64,000 nucleotides of DNA from NCBI GenBank assembly GCA_001600695.1, contig BCKQ01000009.1, positions 62,001-126,000 on the forward strand, given 5' to 3'. The notes under the pieces are model-generated. The model was not told where the DNA came from. It searched no databases and saw only the letters and a list, made by a program, of their open reading frames with translations. Positions 42,795-54,519 of this stretch are shown piece by piece. Each line of letters opens with the position of its first letter. Position 1 is the stretch's first letter. The DNA is from Ascoidea asiatica. Lineage: Eukaryota > Ascomycota > Saccharomycetes > Ascoideales > Ascoideaceae. The translations under genes were made by a program, and so were the position numbers.

Positions 42795-45700
42795 TTACGA
42801 ATTGGCGGCCCTTGAGATTTTAGTTAATCTTGATCTATCACCATTTAGTAATTTTTGAGACTGATTAAAAAAAGTTTTAATTGGATACTTATCGTTAGTC
42901 AAAGCAGGAAATAATCTATTACTATTCAATTTACTTTTAATATCATCACGGTTTAAAGTAGAAAGTTTGTAAACATTATTATCAAAAACCATTGTCACAA
43001 TATGTGGACCATCATAATATGGTTCTAATTTGTGTTTTCTAACTCGCTGCCTTAAAACGTAATCACCTACTTCAAAAACGTTAAGGACTGCATTGTCTTC
43101 TTACAGGTGTTGTTTTGGTATTTGCAATGTTCCAATTAATTTAAAACGTTCCTTTCTTTTTTTATTTAGCCTTTGAGTTTGTAAGACTCTGAATTGAGTA
43201 GCTTCTTGATCCTCGGCATCTGTGGTTTCTCTGCATAAGGTTGCATATTATTGCTTGAACCAGAATATACACCAAAGCTAAAACGTAAAGTGAAAACCCA
43301 TATTTTGACTTTTTTGGCCTGTATTGAATTACTGCAGCATTGATAAGGAGGTCCTATTCCACGGAAACATTCAAATGAAATAAAATTTGTTTGAATAAAC
43401 CATTAAACTTCTCAAATTTACCATTAGTTTCTGGGTGATATAGAGTGGTTTTGCGACATTTGATTCCTAAGGAATCTAATTTGTCAATAACATTATTTGC
43501 AACAAAACCAGAACCATTATCGATAATTATTTCTTTCATTTGACCATGGTTTGTGACGATAGTTTGAATTAAATTTAAAACATGTAACGAGCCAGTATCT
43601 GGTGTTGCAACATCATAAGCATAATCTGTACCATAATCAATTTCAGTGACACAATATTTATTTCCAAAAGAAGTTTTTTGAAAAGGACCAATATAATCCA
43701 TCCCCCATCTTGAGAAGCCTGTTGCAGAAGGAATTGGAGTTAATGTCTTAGAAATAGCTGATGGCTTTTTCATAAGCTGACAATTAGGACAAACTCTAAT
43801 AACTTCTTGAAATAATAGAATACTATCAGGATGAAAGTATTTTTCATTTACCATGTTTTCTAGATTTCCAATGGAACAGTGAGCATTTGAAAGATGAACT
43901 TTTTCAGAGACTTCCTTAAGCTTATCTTCACTTAAAACAATAGCTCAACAAACTTTAATTCTAATATCTAGTTGATTATCATAGAAAATAAAGTTAGCAA
44001 AGACAAATTTAGAACTCATATTTTTAGGAATTTCTTTATTTTGAAAAAATTCTTTAATTCTAGTAAGATCGACTTCACACAAATCCTTAATTGATTTGAT
44101 GGTTTTGATCTGAGTTTCAGTTTCATTAAGTTCATCAATTTCCATTAATGTCTCATTTGCTTTTTCATCAACCAAATCAGTCCTTCTTGATAGTAAATCA
44201 GGAACCACATTTTGTTTTCCAGGCTTATATTGAATATCACAATCGTAATGTTCAATGATTTCAATGAATTTCCTAACTCTTTTTCCAGGATCTGATTTAG
44301 TTCTAATATATTGAAGAGATTCATGATCGGTTCTAACAATAATTTTGCATCCTTCAATATATTTTTGAAAATGAATCAATGAATGAACAACAGCTAAAGT
44401 TCTCTCTCTTGAGCAGAATACTTTGGTTGTGTTTTTGAAAATTTTCTTGATTCAAAAGCAACAGGATATAATTGGATCTTTCCAGTGTTCTCATTTTTAT
44501 AGGGTTGGAGTAATACACAACCTAAAGCAAAGTCAGAAGCATCAGTTTCTAAAATTGCAACTATCTCAGGATCAAATGGTTTTAAAACAGCAGCAGTAGT
44601 TAATGTTTTTTTCATTGATGTAAAGCATTCAATTTGAGAAGGTTTTAATTCAATTTTTGTTCCTGGTTTAGGAGACCCAACCAATAAATTTGTAAGTGGG
44701 ATCATTTGTTGAGAAAAATTTGAGATAAATTTTCGGTAATATGAGCATAAGTTAATGAAACCTCTTATATCAGTAATTGATTTTGGTAATGGCCAATTTA
44801 AGATTTTCTCGATCTTTGTAGGATCAGTTTTGATTACTTCTGAGGAAACAATATGTCCTAAAAATTTAACTTCTTTGCAAAAGAATTTTGACTTCTTCAC
44901 ATTTAATTGAAGTTTTTCTTTTTCAAGTTGAGTAAGAACCTCATTAACTTGATCAATATGATCTGATTTATTATGGCTGTAAATAATTATATCATCAACA
45001 TAAACCATAACATAAGGTAGGTGGCCTAAAAGTTTCATCATAAATGATTGAAAGGTATAAGTACCATTGACTAAACCAAATGGCATGACATTGAATTGAT
45101 AATGACCTGAATTGGAAGAAAAAGCTGTTTTAACTTTACTATCATTATGTAAAGCAATTTGGTAAAAGCCATTTTTCATATCCAAACAAGTGAAGTATTT
45201 AGCCCCATTGAGATTATTTAGGCAAATATCAATAGATGGCAAAGGAAAATAATGCCTAACACTAATAGCATTTAATTTCCTGTAATCAACGCAAACTCTA
45301 TAAGTTCTATCATCTTTTGGAACAAGAATTAATGGAAAGTTTCAACCACTTTTAGTTTCAGAAATTAATCCAGCTTCTAGATTTGATTTAACAAATTCAT
45401 CAATGAATTTTTGTTGAAGAGGACTATAGTTGTAACTTCCAATATAAATTGGTGTTTCAGAAGTTGTTTCAATAGTGTGTTTAAGCAGTCTTTCGGGAGG
45501 TAATCTTGGAGTTGAATCATTGAAGTAAGAGTATTGCTTAAGATCAAACACTTGTTCCTCATTTGACTGTGATGTTGAGACATAAAAGTTTTCTAATTCA
45601 TCAACATTTTCTGGACTCAAAATACACTTTTTATCTTGGTTAAAAAGCATAATTGAAAATCTATCACTACCTTTTGCACAAAATTTATGGTTGTAGAGAA

Positions 45701-45944
45701 ATCTACTTCCAATAGTAATATCGAAAGCTTTTGTTGAACTTTCTGGCAAAACAGCACATTTAATGTCAATTAAACCAAAGTTTTCAATGAATGGTGGTAA
45801 AATGACATCATTCTTGACTATCGTTGTCCCTGTAAAGCCATGGATTGTTGTAGGCTTACGCTGTAGCATTTTGATTTCCAAGCCTTTTAAGGATGATTCA
45901 AAAACATAGTTGGATTCAGCACCAGTATTGAAAAGAATTTTCAT
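42795..45944 (-). pseudogene. pol of the Ty3/gypsy element (broken): PR-RT-RH-IN
   Basis: The protease begins at 45944, in the gag frame. Its active site reads LFNTGAES where D-T-G is expected, so the catalytic Asp is Asn (codon 45929-45927). A TGA at 45344-45342 interrupts the frame before RT. RT (from about 45300) has LDMKNGFYQI, MPFGLVNG and the intact YVDD. RNase H begins at ETDASDFALG and is broken by a one-base deletion with a TAG at 44396-44394, resuming as RTDHESLQYI. A TGA at 43947-43945 precedes the integrase zinc finger (H...H...CPNC). The integrase core has MDYIGPF, IDNGSGF and HPETNGKFE, and is cut by a TAG at 43356-43354. Further frame loss follows before a GPY/F-type module (KLEPYYDGPHIV) and the final stop about 14 bp from the LTR. 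Confidence 0.9.
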
Positions 45945-45947
45945 CTT

Positions 45948-47621
45948 TTAATCATTAACAGAAGAATTGAAATATCTATTAGGAAACTTTTTATTGTTAG
46001 TGTTAATTAATCTAAAATGTTCATCGTCAGAAAAGAATTCTGAGGTCAGTTCCAGCTCTGACTTTTCAGATTGGTCTTCTTCCACTCCTTCTTCAGCAAT
46101 TCTGTAATTAGACTTCTTGTCATATTTGTTTTTGTAACTATAATTGAAATTACCTTTTGATTTTCTATTTGCAGCCTCGGTTTCAGCAATTTTTTTGTAT
46201 TTTCTATACCAGAAACAAGTATTTCTGAAATGTCCTGGGAGATTACAGAAATCACAAGTTTTGCTTGTGGAACGAATTGCATTGAAGTTTTCCTTTGAGT
46301 TTGAATCAATGATTGATTCAAGATTATTGAACTTATAAATATCATTGTCAATAATAACTTCATTTGAAAGAGCTGTAAAAACATCCGTTGAACTGAACAA
46401 GTTAAGTAATTTGTTGAACAGTTCAATAGTTGTTTTGGATGGAAATTTTGTTTCCCATTGAATTTGAGGAGGAAATTCATTTTTGATTTGAGAAATAATT
46501 GTTGATCTCATGAAAGTACTAGAAACAGCATTTAAAGGAAGACTTTCATAAGAATTTCTAAATCCTGTAATATAATCAACAACGTTTTCATTTTCAGAGG
46601 GTTTAATTTTTTGAATTGTTGAATTAAAGCTCTATAATTTTGATCTGTGTCTATACCTCTGAGAATGAAAGCACAGGCAGCAGGCTATGAAGGGTTTATT
46701 AAACCATTTCTTGCAATGGTTTTAATGAAATTAATCCATTCCAAATTCATAGATTCTGGAATATAGTTATAAAGATTTACACCCCATAAATCATATCTTA
46801 CCCTATTCATTTTGAAGTAAATTTCAATAGATTGTAATTTTAGAATTAATTTTCTATCTTGTCTACCTTCAATAATCAAATTTTGTTTTAATTTTGGTGG
46901 TTTTGAAGTACCATCCATACCAATACCAGAAGTATCTCTGTTTATTGCCATACCTGGCCAAAGTAAAACACTTTCAACCTTCTGATTCTCCCAAGAAGCA
47001 GACTCAATCTTTATTTCATCAGATTTAATTTGATTGAGATCATATCTCCAGTTATTAACCTCATTCAGTTCAGTGAATATGTTCTGGTTATTTTGTTTGG
47101 GTGCTTGAAAACCTTGTGCAAGCTTTTGAACTTTTGGAGCAGCAGCTGGTATAGTTGGTAATTTAAGAATTTCTTCTTTGATTTGATTTATCTTCAGCTT
47201 CAAAAAATCTAGTGTTATCAGCCTCATCAGTAGTATTGACATTTGGATGAGCAGCAACATTTTTATTAGCTGTAGCACTAGTTGTGTCTGAAGCAGAAGC
47301 ATCTTCTTGTTTAATTTGAGCAACAGGATNATTAATTGTAGAAGTTTTAGATAAAGAAGATGTAATGGTTTTAAGCATCTCTTTAATAAAATCTATATTC
47401 GATGTTTGATTTAAAATAGTAGATCTTAAATCATCAAAATGCTTACTGTATTGAAGAGTATTTGAATCTTGATTTTTAAATCTTTCACTAACATCAGATC
47501 TTATTTTGTTGATTGATTCACTAACTGATGTAATTAGTTTTTCCATTTTATTAAATGTAACTTCATTTAAGGCAATCTTGTCATTAAATTTTTTGAATAA
47601 AGATTTAATAGTTTCACTCAT
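45948..47621 (-). pseudogene. gag of the Ty3/gypsy element (broken)
   Basis: The first frame starts at 47621 (MSETIKSLFKK) and ends at 47163. Homologous reading continues in another frame (47160 to about 46605) after a one-base indel, through a TAG at 46687-46685, and shifts again near 46605 into the frame that ends at 45948. The middle part carries the capsid-like region (WINFIKTIARNGL). The last part has one CCHC zinc knuckle, CDFCNLPGHFRNTC (CX2CX4HX4C), of the nucleocapsid, followed by a basic segment. So gag has at least two frameshifts and one stop. It ends in TAA at 45950-45948, and the same frame resumes two codons later as protease. Confidence 0.85.
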
Positions 47622-48218
47622 GATTATATTTTTTCAGTTGAACTAGTGTTGATTATTTTTAGTTATGGATATAAAAAAATTATTTTATGCTGGAAATTTT
47701 TTAGTTTTTTTTTTTTTTTTTTTTGGTTTTTATGTTGCATTTGACAGCGTATTTAATTAAGAGAAAACAAATAAAAAGTAATATCAGTTGAAGTATTAGT
47801 GGCATAAATAACTTAAAATAGAAAGTATTATTAAAGAAAATATATTAGTAATTTATTGTCTTAACACTTCCATACAACATGACATTGGTTTTAATCTTTA
47901 CCTTACAAAGAGTAGAAGACTAGGATTTCATATCATGAGATAACGCAATTCGGATTAAATCACTACTATTCAGTAATTAACCCTAAGCAGCAGAAATTTA
48001 AGAGCAGTGTTTTATAACCGCCACAAGTGTCCTAAATAATATAGGAGGAAATTAGACGTCAGAGGATTAATCCATTTTTGAGGTCCCTCTCTTGATAGTA
48101 TAATAATAAGAGACTTAAAGTTGTACTCAGACTTACCTTGAAAAATAGAAAACAATAAACAAAAACAATAATACTTATTTTTGATAAGGAATTGATATTC
48201 CAAATTTGTTAATAAATT
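47622..48218 (-). other. Leader between 5' LTR and gag
   Basis: This roughly 600-nt leader is long for a Ty3-type element. On the minus strand it contains CAAGGTAAGT (48140-48131), a consensus-like 5' splice site, and TACTAAT near 47850, a branch-point-like heptamer, followed by possible acceptors before the gag ATG. It also holds an A-run (a T-run near 47710 on the plus strand). No tRNA-complementary primer site was recognised next to the LTR. Confidence 0.45.
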
Positions 48219-48711
48219 TGATGGTAGTTAGTTATAACGAAGTATCTAAATATTACTAAAAAGATATCTAATTCAAATTATAAACAATTGTTAATTAAAA
48301 TCTAAAATTTATAAAAATTATATAAAAAATATGGGAGGTAAGTGCCCTATTTATATTGGTGGAAAGAGGAGCGGGTAGCCCATCTTAAGAATAAATTTGT
48401 AAATTTAGTATGTGAAAGTTCATTTCCCATACTTAAGAAAAGAAATAAAACAAAGTATTGTTCTAGAAGACACTACGTCATTCTAAGAACAAATACAAAG
48501 ATTCCAGTACATTCGAGATACACACAGAACTTCGAAGAAAGAATAAATAATGCTGACCCAGAACGTTCTAGTACATTTAACATGCACACGGAAGTTCTGA
48601 GAACGCAATAGAATGTAGTCGTAGCACAATCTATGCAATATTAGAAAGTCTAAGAATTGCCTAGAATATTCGAAGACAATTCCAATAAAAGAAAAAAATG
48701 ATTACCAATCA
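48219..48711 (-). repeat. 5' LTR (right copy)
   Basis: This LTR is 493 bp, beginning TGATGG and ending AATCA on the plus strand. It drives transcription leftward into gag. It is aligned with the left copy over its full length, and the 3-bp length difference is explained by one 4-nt and one 1-nt indel. An 89-codon open frame on the plus strand inside it is incidental. Confidence 0.93.
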
Positions 48712-48715
48712 AGCT
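48712..48715. repeat. Target-site duplication AGCT, right copy
   Basis: This is the partner of 42288-42291, directly after the LTR terminus AATCA. Confidence 0.75.
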
Positions 48716-49055
48716 CCCTGTTCCGTCTGTCTTCCCGAACTTAACAGTGAATAAGTAAATAGATAATTATTAATAATCTCAAATAGCTACTAGAACAATA
48801 ATACAGTAATTATATTTGACATTTTCTTGTTTTAGAATTTTAATATAATATATATTTTATATCATTATATTCAAATACAATGGATATGATAGTAGATAAA
48901 TTAACTAGATAATTACCTAAATAATCAAATATATATATAAATCAACAATTAAATAAATAATTGATCAATTAATTCTCAATTAAATGGGTGTTTTTAATTT
49001 GTAATTTTATTATCCCTAAAAAGTTTTTAAAAAAAAAAAAATAGAAGAAGAAGTA
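48716..49055. other. Intergenic region before Zn2Cys6 gene 1
   Basis: These 340 bp are very A+T rich after the first 45 bp and end in a poly(A) run just before the start codon. No gene is seen. The retrotransposon insertion separates this promoter from whatever lay upstream. Confidence 0.45.
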
Positions 49056-52000
49056 ATGTCTTTAACGCCATTAACAAATAATCTGGATAATATTTATACT
49101 AAAGACAATAATAATAAAAATAATATTCCAAATAATGATAATAACGAAAATAATGAAGATGATTATAATGAGAATGAAGATAATATAGAAAATATAGATA
49201 ATATAGAAAATTCCGAAAATAATGATAATAATTATAACAATGATAATAATGATAATGATCAATTAAATTCATTTATACCTTCAAATACTCCAAATGATGA
49301 TGATCAACAATTAACTAAAAGAAGAAGAGTTTCAAAAGCTTGCAATCATTGTCGTTTAAAAAAAATTAGATGTAATGGTCAAAATCCATGTACAAATTGT
49401 TCAAAATATAAAATATATTGTGATTATACATATTCAGAAAAAAAAAAATCAACAACAAGATTTTCAAGTGTTAAAGCAATTCAAGCTTTAAATAATAGAT
49501 TAGAATATGTTGAAGATTTATTACAATCTTTATTAAATGAAAGAGAAATTGAAAAAGAAATTATAAAAAATGAAAATGAATCAAAAATTAAATCAAAAAT
49601 TGAATCAAAATTTCAAATTTCTTCAAATAATGAAAATATTATAAATGAAATTTCAAAAAAAGGTGAAAAAAAAAAGTCTCCATCTCTTGAACTTTTAAAA
49701 AATAAAAATGATATAAATCAAAATCATTTATCAACTTCTGAAAATTTACCTGTTAAACCTTACCTTTTTATAACTTCTCCAGATAATGAAAATGAAATTA
49801 ATCCTCAAATTTCAAAAAAATTAATTAATAATAATAACAATAACAATAACAACAATTCTAGTATATCCTCAGAACTAATTAAATCATCTCAAAATCAAAA
49901 CTTAACACTTTCAAAATCAAAAATTATTTCTACAAATAAAGATGAAATTCCTTTAGATTCTGATGATTTAAGTAATAGAACAAATTTAGTATTTTTTGGT
50001 TCTCATACAACTTTTTCTGTTTTTTCTCCAAGAGGTTTAGATTGGATTCAAAAAAAATTATATTCAACTGATTTAAAAGAATATTTAAAATTATCAAATC
50101 CTTTAAAAAATTTAAATACTCATGTTCATCAAATTATTGCAACTCAATCTAAAATTTTGATGGATTCAATTCCAATAAATAATATATATCCAATACCAAA
50201 TATTAATCTTGTTAAATTTTTATTAGAATGTGCTTTTAAATTTAGATATCCATTTTATATTTTTGAAAAATCAGAAATAATTTATATGTTTGAAAATTAT
50301 TTTAAAAAAAATAATTCAAATAAAATTAGATATGGTGATTTATTAGTAATGAATCAATTTTTAGTCTTAGGTTGTACAACTGCTGTTCAACTTTTTTCAT
50401 TTAATGATAAATCTTTTTTATTTCATTTATTTAAAAAACATAAAATTAATTTAACTAAAAATGATTTTAAACCAATGATTGAAAAATTTTTCATAAATTC
50501 AATTTTTTTTTATCAAAGAATTTCAATTATTGGTGATGGTTTAAAAGCTATAAAAGGTATAATTTTATTAATTTTTTATTTAGAAACAACTTTATTTCCA
50601 AGAACAAATTATATGATTTTATCAACTGGTATAAAATTAGCTCAAGATATTGGTTTACATAGAAAAGAATCTTTTTTTGGTTTAAAAATTAAAGAAATTA
50701 TGTCAAGAAAAAAAGTTTGGTGTATATTATATTATCTTGATAGAGATTATAGTATAAGAGTTGGAAAACCACAATTAATTAATGAAAATGATATGACTTC
50801 TTTAGATAATTCCGATTTAAAAGGAATTTTATATCAAACTTTAACTGCTAAACATGAATCACCAAATCCTGATCAAGATTTAAAAAATTTTGAAATTAAT
50901 AGTAAAGATGGAAAAACTAAGCATAGAACAGGTATTGATTTATATAAATTAGCTAAAAAAGATCATGAAGCTTTTTCTCTTGTAATTAATTATTATTTTG
51001 TTACATTATCAAGAGTAAGTTCAAAAGCTTATAATAAATTATTTTGTGCAAAAGCAATTTCAAATAATTCAATTACAGATATTTTAAATTGTATTCAATA
51101 TTTAGATAAAGAATTAGAAATCTGGAGAAATGATTTAATATATTCATTTGATTCAGATCCTGCACTAGGTACTGAAAAATTTAATACTAAAGATGATTAC
51201 TTAATTAATTATGGTGATATTAATTCTAAATATCAATTTAATGAAAAATATTTTGAACTTCTAGCATTAAAATTTTCATATTATTTTCATATTTTAGCTG
51301 TACATAGAATGGCTTTCAAAATTCCTTGGAATGAACTAATGACAAGTAAAATTTTAAAAGATTCAAAAAATAATAATAGAGAACAAATTTTTGATTTACA
51401 AAAAAGATCAACTAATAAATGTTTAAATGCAGCAAGAAAAATTTTACAATTAAGTAATCAAGTTTTGTTTTATGAAACATCAATTATTCAATTTACTAAT
51501 TGGTTACTATTTTATCCAGTTGTTGCATTTATCACATTATTTAGTTGCTTTTTACAAATGCCAGATGTGATTAATGCTAAAGCAGATATTCTTTTATTAT
51601 TAAACGTACATAAAAAATTCAAAAAATTACTTTATAATAAAAGAGAAGATATATCAGATAAACATAGATTGATTGGAATTGTAAAAAGACAATTAATAAG
51701 AATTGTTTTGAATGTTTATGAAAAAAATAATGGGCCAATCTCTGAAGAAAAGGACAAGAACTTCAAAGAAGAAGTAGAAGCATTTTATAAATCTGAAGAA
51801 GAAAACGAGCGTAATTCATTAACTGAGAATACTGAAATAATTAAAGAGAAATCTGATAAGAATTTAAAAAAAAATGATAATAAAAGTGATATTAAAGCTA
51901 ATTATGAAATTAAAAATACAATTGATAATAAAGATTCGATTCCTAGAGAAAATAATAATAATTTGGATATGATAAACAGAGTTCCTTCGGTTTTTTTAAA

Positions 52001-52976
52001 TAATACTTCCGGAAATAATGTTGAGAATAATATCAATAAAAACTTCAATAGTATTAATAATTATAATAGTAATAATGGAAATTATTATGATAATTATAAG
52101 AAATATAATAATTATGGAAACTATAATAATTATTTAAACGATCTAGGTTCAATGAAATATGTTAATATGGAAACTTTTTCCAATTTAAATGGGAATAATA
52201 ATAAAAGAAATACATTATTTCCAGGAAATAATTTACCTCCATTAAGTAATATAAGAGATACTTCAAGTATTATTGGAAATTTAAACAATAAGGGAAACAT
52301 AAACAATTTTGTAAATGATCAAATGTTTAGAAATCAAAGAAATTCAGAAAATTTAGAAAATCAAGAAATTATGTTCAATTCATTACATTCTAGACCTAGT
52401 GGAGACTCTGGAAATAATAATTTTAGTTTCCAGAATAGGCTCATACCGAGAAATAGTATAAATAATATTATAAATAATAATATAAATGATAATTTGAATG
52501 GAAATTATAATGGAAGTAATAATAATATTGGTAATACTAGTTTCAACGGAAATAATATTAATATCAACGATAATAATAATAATAATAATAACTATAATAA
52601 TAATGATGATAATAATAATAACTTATTTGAAGATATATATCAAGGACTCTCGGATATGGATCAAGGATTTTTTGAAACTTTAGATAATTCCAACGAACAA
52701 ACAATTTATGAATCTATGTTTAATTTACCTGGATTTTATACACCAGAAGATTATATAAATAACAGTGAAGATATCAAGAAAAATATTAATACTTCTTCAG
52801 TTGAAAATAATCTTAATAATGGAAATACAATTAATTTTACTGAAAATAATAATATAATAAATAATAATGAAAATAAAAACAATGAAAAAGAAAATAATAA
52901 GTTCAATGGAAATATTAATTTTGGAAATGGTGAAATTAATTGGAGCTTAGATGATAATTTACAATTTCATCAATAA
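49056..52976 (+). CDS. Zn2Cys6 transcription factor 1 (tandem paralogue)
   Basis: This is a fungal binuclear zinc-cluster regulator, presumably nuclear. An acidic Asn/Asp head precedes the DNA-binding cluster CNHCRLKKIRCNGQNPC...C...C at about residues 96-123, with flanking basic RRRVSKA. A short coiled-coil-like dimerisation segment follows (ALNNRLEYVEDLLQSLL). The fungal transcription factor middle-homology domain is recognised by GIKLAQDIGLHRKESFFGL and RVGKPQLINENDM (about residues 525-585). The C-terminal 400 residues are Asn-rich and end in an acidic/hydrophobic motif YESMFNLPGF that may be an activation element. Conserved blocks (VFSPRGLDWIQKKL; LSRVSSKAYNKLFCA; HRMAFKIPW) are shared with the gene at 54520. 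I cannot name the regulated pathway. Confidence 0.9.
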   Translation: MSLTPLTNNLDNIYTKDNNNKNNIPNNDNNENNEDDYNENEDNIENIDNIENSENNDNNYNNDNNDNDQLNSFIPSNTPNDDDQQLTKRRRVSKACNHCRLKKIRCNGQNPCTNCSKYKIYCDYTYSEKKKSTTRFSSVKAIQALNNRLEYVEDLLQSLLNEREIEKEIIKNENESKIKSKIESKFQISSNNENIINEISKKGEKKKSPSLELLKNKNDINQNHLSTSENLPVKPYLFITSPDNENEINPQISKKLINNNNNNNNNNSSISSELIKSSQNQNLTLSKSKIISTNKDEIPLDSDDLSNRTNLVFFGSHTTFSVFSPRGLDWIQKKLYSTDLKEYLKLSNPLKNLNTHVHQIIATQSKILMDSIPINNIYPIPNINLVKFLLECAFKFRYPFYIFEKSEIIYMFENYFKKNNSNKIRYGDLLVMNQFLVLGCTTAVQLFSFNDKSFLFHLFKKHKINLTKNDFKPMIEKFFINSIFFYQRISIIGDGLKAIKGIILLIFYLETTLFPRTNYMILSTGIKLAQDIGLHRKESFFGLKIKEIMSRKKVWCILYYLDRDYSIRVGKPQLINENDMTSLDNSDLKGILYQTLTAKHESPNPDQDLKNFEINSKDGKTKHRTGIDLYKLAKKDHEAFSLVINYYFVTLSRVSSKAYNKLFCAKAISNNSITDILNCIQYLDKELEIWRNDLIYSFDSDPALGTEKFNTKDDYLINYGDINSKYQFNEKYFELLALKFSYYFHILAVHRMAFKIPWNELMTSKILKDSKNNNREQIFDLQKRSTNKCLNAARKILQLSNQVLFYETSIIQFTNWLLFYPVVAFITLFSCFLQMPDVINAKADILLLLNVHKKFKKLLYNKREDISDKHRLIGIVKRQLIRIVLNVYEKNNGPISEEKDKNFKEEVEAFYKSEEENERNSLTENTEIIKEKSDKNLKKNDNKSDIKANYEIKNTIDNKDSIPRENNNNLDMINRVPSVFLNNTSGNNVENNINKNFNSINNYNSNNGNYYDNYKKYNNYGNYNNYLNDLGSMKYVNMETFSNLNGNNNKRNTLFPGNNLPPLSNIRDTSSIIGNLNNKGNINNFVNDQMFRNQRNSENLENQEIMFNSLHSRPSGDSGNNNFSFQNRLIPRNSINNIINNNINDNLNGNYNGSNNNIGNTSFNGNNININDNNNNNNNYNNNDDNNNNLFEDIYQGLSDMDQGFFETLDNSNEQTIYESMFNLPGFYTPEDYINNSEDIKKNINTSSVENNLNNGNTINFTENNNIINNNENKNNEKENNKFNGNINFGNGEINWSLDDNLQFHQ

Positions 52977-54519
52977 TTTTAGAATGCATTTTTCCATATA
53001 TGGAAAAAGGATATGTACACTACCACCGTAGTGGGTGCTTCTTAAAATTGACTATTATTGCATATATTAGCATTAAGTGGCCGATTTTAGGAATTCTTTG
53101 ATACTAAAAAGTTTTCTATTTCCGAAATTATGTGCTACAGATATTTGTAATTGGATAAAGGATATTTTTTTCAGAAATGAAAATAGTAATATCTGTTACT
53201 TTTGAAATTGTATAGATTCAGGAAAATAAATTGTTCTCAGGTTATATAGCAGTATATAAAAGAAAATTAAATCTATTCGAGCGCCTAATAACTATGATCG
53301 TTTAAATTTTGAGAAAAAGTTATTGGTGATTTGTTAAAGTGGAAAATGAACCTCATAAGAAAGTGTTGAAAAAGTTGAAATATCCTTTTTTTTTTGCATA
53401 TGCAAATATTAAAGTGGTTGAGCATTTTGTGGATCGCCAATAAAAACCAATGAAAACAAATAAGCATAAATCTTTAGTTTGATAATAAAATAACGGTTAT
53501 TTTAATTTACACATACTCACTTGTTGAAAGAAGACCCTCGAAAACTTGGAAGGAAGAGTCCGGGCCGGAGTTGGTGTAATTTCCCGAAGGCCCAGCGTGG
53601 CCTATTATCTAACTAGCCACATCTTGTCGTACATTCGCTCCTGATAAAGTAAATAATGTAAAAGGCTGACTTGAAGGAAAAATAAACAGGATATTAGAGG
53701 AACGGTGTTCCTCCTTTTCCTGATTTCAAAGGTCCGAGGGTGGTTGATGGCCCTATTTGAGCGTGTATCTTCCGGAAAGGTAGCAAAAATGGTATCAGGA
53801 CAGCCCGGAGAGTCCGAGGGGGAGCCCCTGGTCCTGGTTCTGGACAGGACCTGGCTAAGCACCAGCGAGTTAATAATGCAAAAAGCCCTAGGCTCTGTCG
53901 ACAACGGTTAGGAAAAAAACAAGGAACAAGCAAAAAGTGAACAAGCGCTGAGCAAGAACTACATCTTTTTGGTGGGTTTGTATCTAGACATGGACCTTTC
54001 ACTCATATTTATTCTCACTTTTACAAAAAAAAATCTAACGCTGATTATTGTTTATATCCAGTTTGATCTCATATTTATTTCATTATTACAAATACAATTA
54101 AAGCTTTATTTATATATATATATATATATATTTCAATCATATATCAATAATATTTCAAATATATACCAATTCCATATTAAATATACTATCAATATCAAAT
54201 ATTTATTCAAAAGATTGGGAATCTTGATATCCTAAACATAGTTTAAATTCGCATCTGCCAATTTCAAGATTACTTCTATTTTACGTAGCTTTTTACAAAC
54301 TTATTAAATAATCTTTCTTATTCTCATATAGGGTCATATATTCTTTTAAATAATATAGTATAATTGATTAAACTTCAATTGCCACTATTTTAATATCAAC
54401 TTCCATTTTCTATATAAATTTTTAAATAAATCTAGCTTTTATGCTTCTTATAACAGTATTTGTTCAAATAAAGGGCATAACTGATTACTGATTACTCACC
54501 ATTCATTCATTTTTTTATA
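52977..54519. other. Long intergenic region between the Zn2Cys6 paralogues
   Basis: This region is 1543 bp. The first 550 bp are A+T rich. Between about 53530 and 53960 there is a G+C-rich island with GGGCCGG, TCCGGA and CCTGG-type motifs. The last 500 bp return to A+T, with a TA run near 54115-54130. Open frames overlap on both strands in the island and look like chance. No tRNA was found. It probably holds an unusually long promoter for gene 2. Confidence 0.5.

Larger units (their letters stand above)
42292..48711 (-). mobile_element. Ty3/gypsy LTR retrotransposon, full length, inactivated
   Basis: This 6420-bp element is read on the minus strand. Two LTRs (490 and 493 bp) bound a gag-pol interior in the order gag, zinc knuckle, protease, reverse transcriptase, RNase H, integrase with a GPY/F module. 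RT before integrase defines Ty3/gypsy. The outer ends are TGATT...AATCA and are flanked by the 4-bp direct repeat AGCT (42288-42291 and 48712-48715), so this is one intact insertion. Coding is broken by frameshifts and stop codons in both gag and pol, and the protease active site is altered. I could not recognise a canonical tRNA primer site next to the 5' LTR or a purine tract next to the 3' LTR. One base (47330) is ambiguous. Confidence 0.95.

Noticed and set aside
43354-45950. Premature stops that could come from tryptophan codons, suggesting RIP-like or deaminase mutation
   Set aside because: Only three sites fit G-to-A on the coding strand, others fit C-to-T or are frameshifts, and no dinucleotide context is evident.
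48342-48611. 89-codon open frame inside the right LTR
   Set aside because: It is antisense to the element and is interrupted in the left LTR by an in-frame change, so it is not a conserved gene.
42292-48711. Ty1/copia identity for the element
   Set aside because: Integrase lies after reverse transcriptase and RNase H and carries a GPY/F module, which is the Ty3/gypsy order.
53605-54235. Open frames of 68-102 codons in the island between the zinc-cluster genes
   Set aside because: They lie on opposite strands over the same bases and have no family resemblance.
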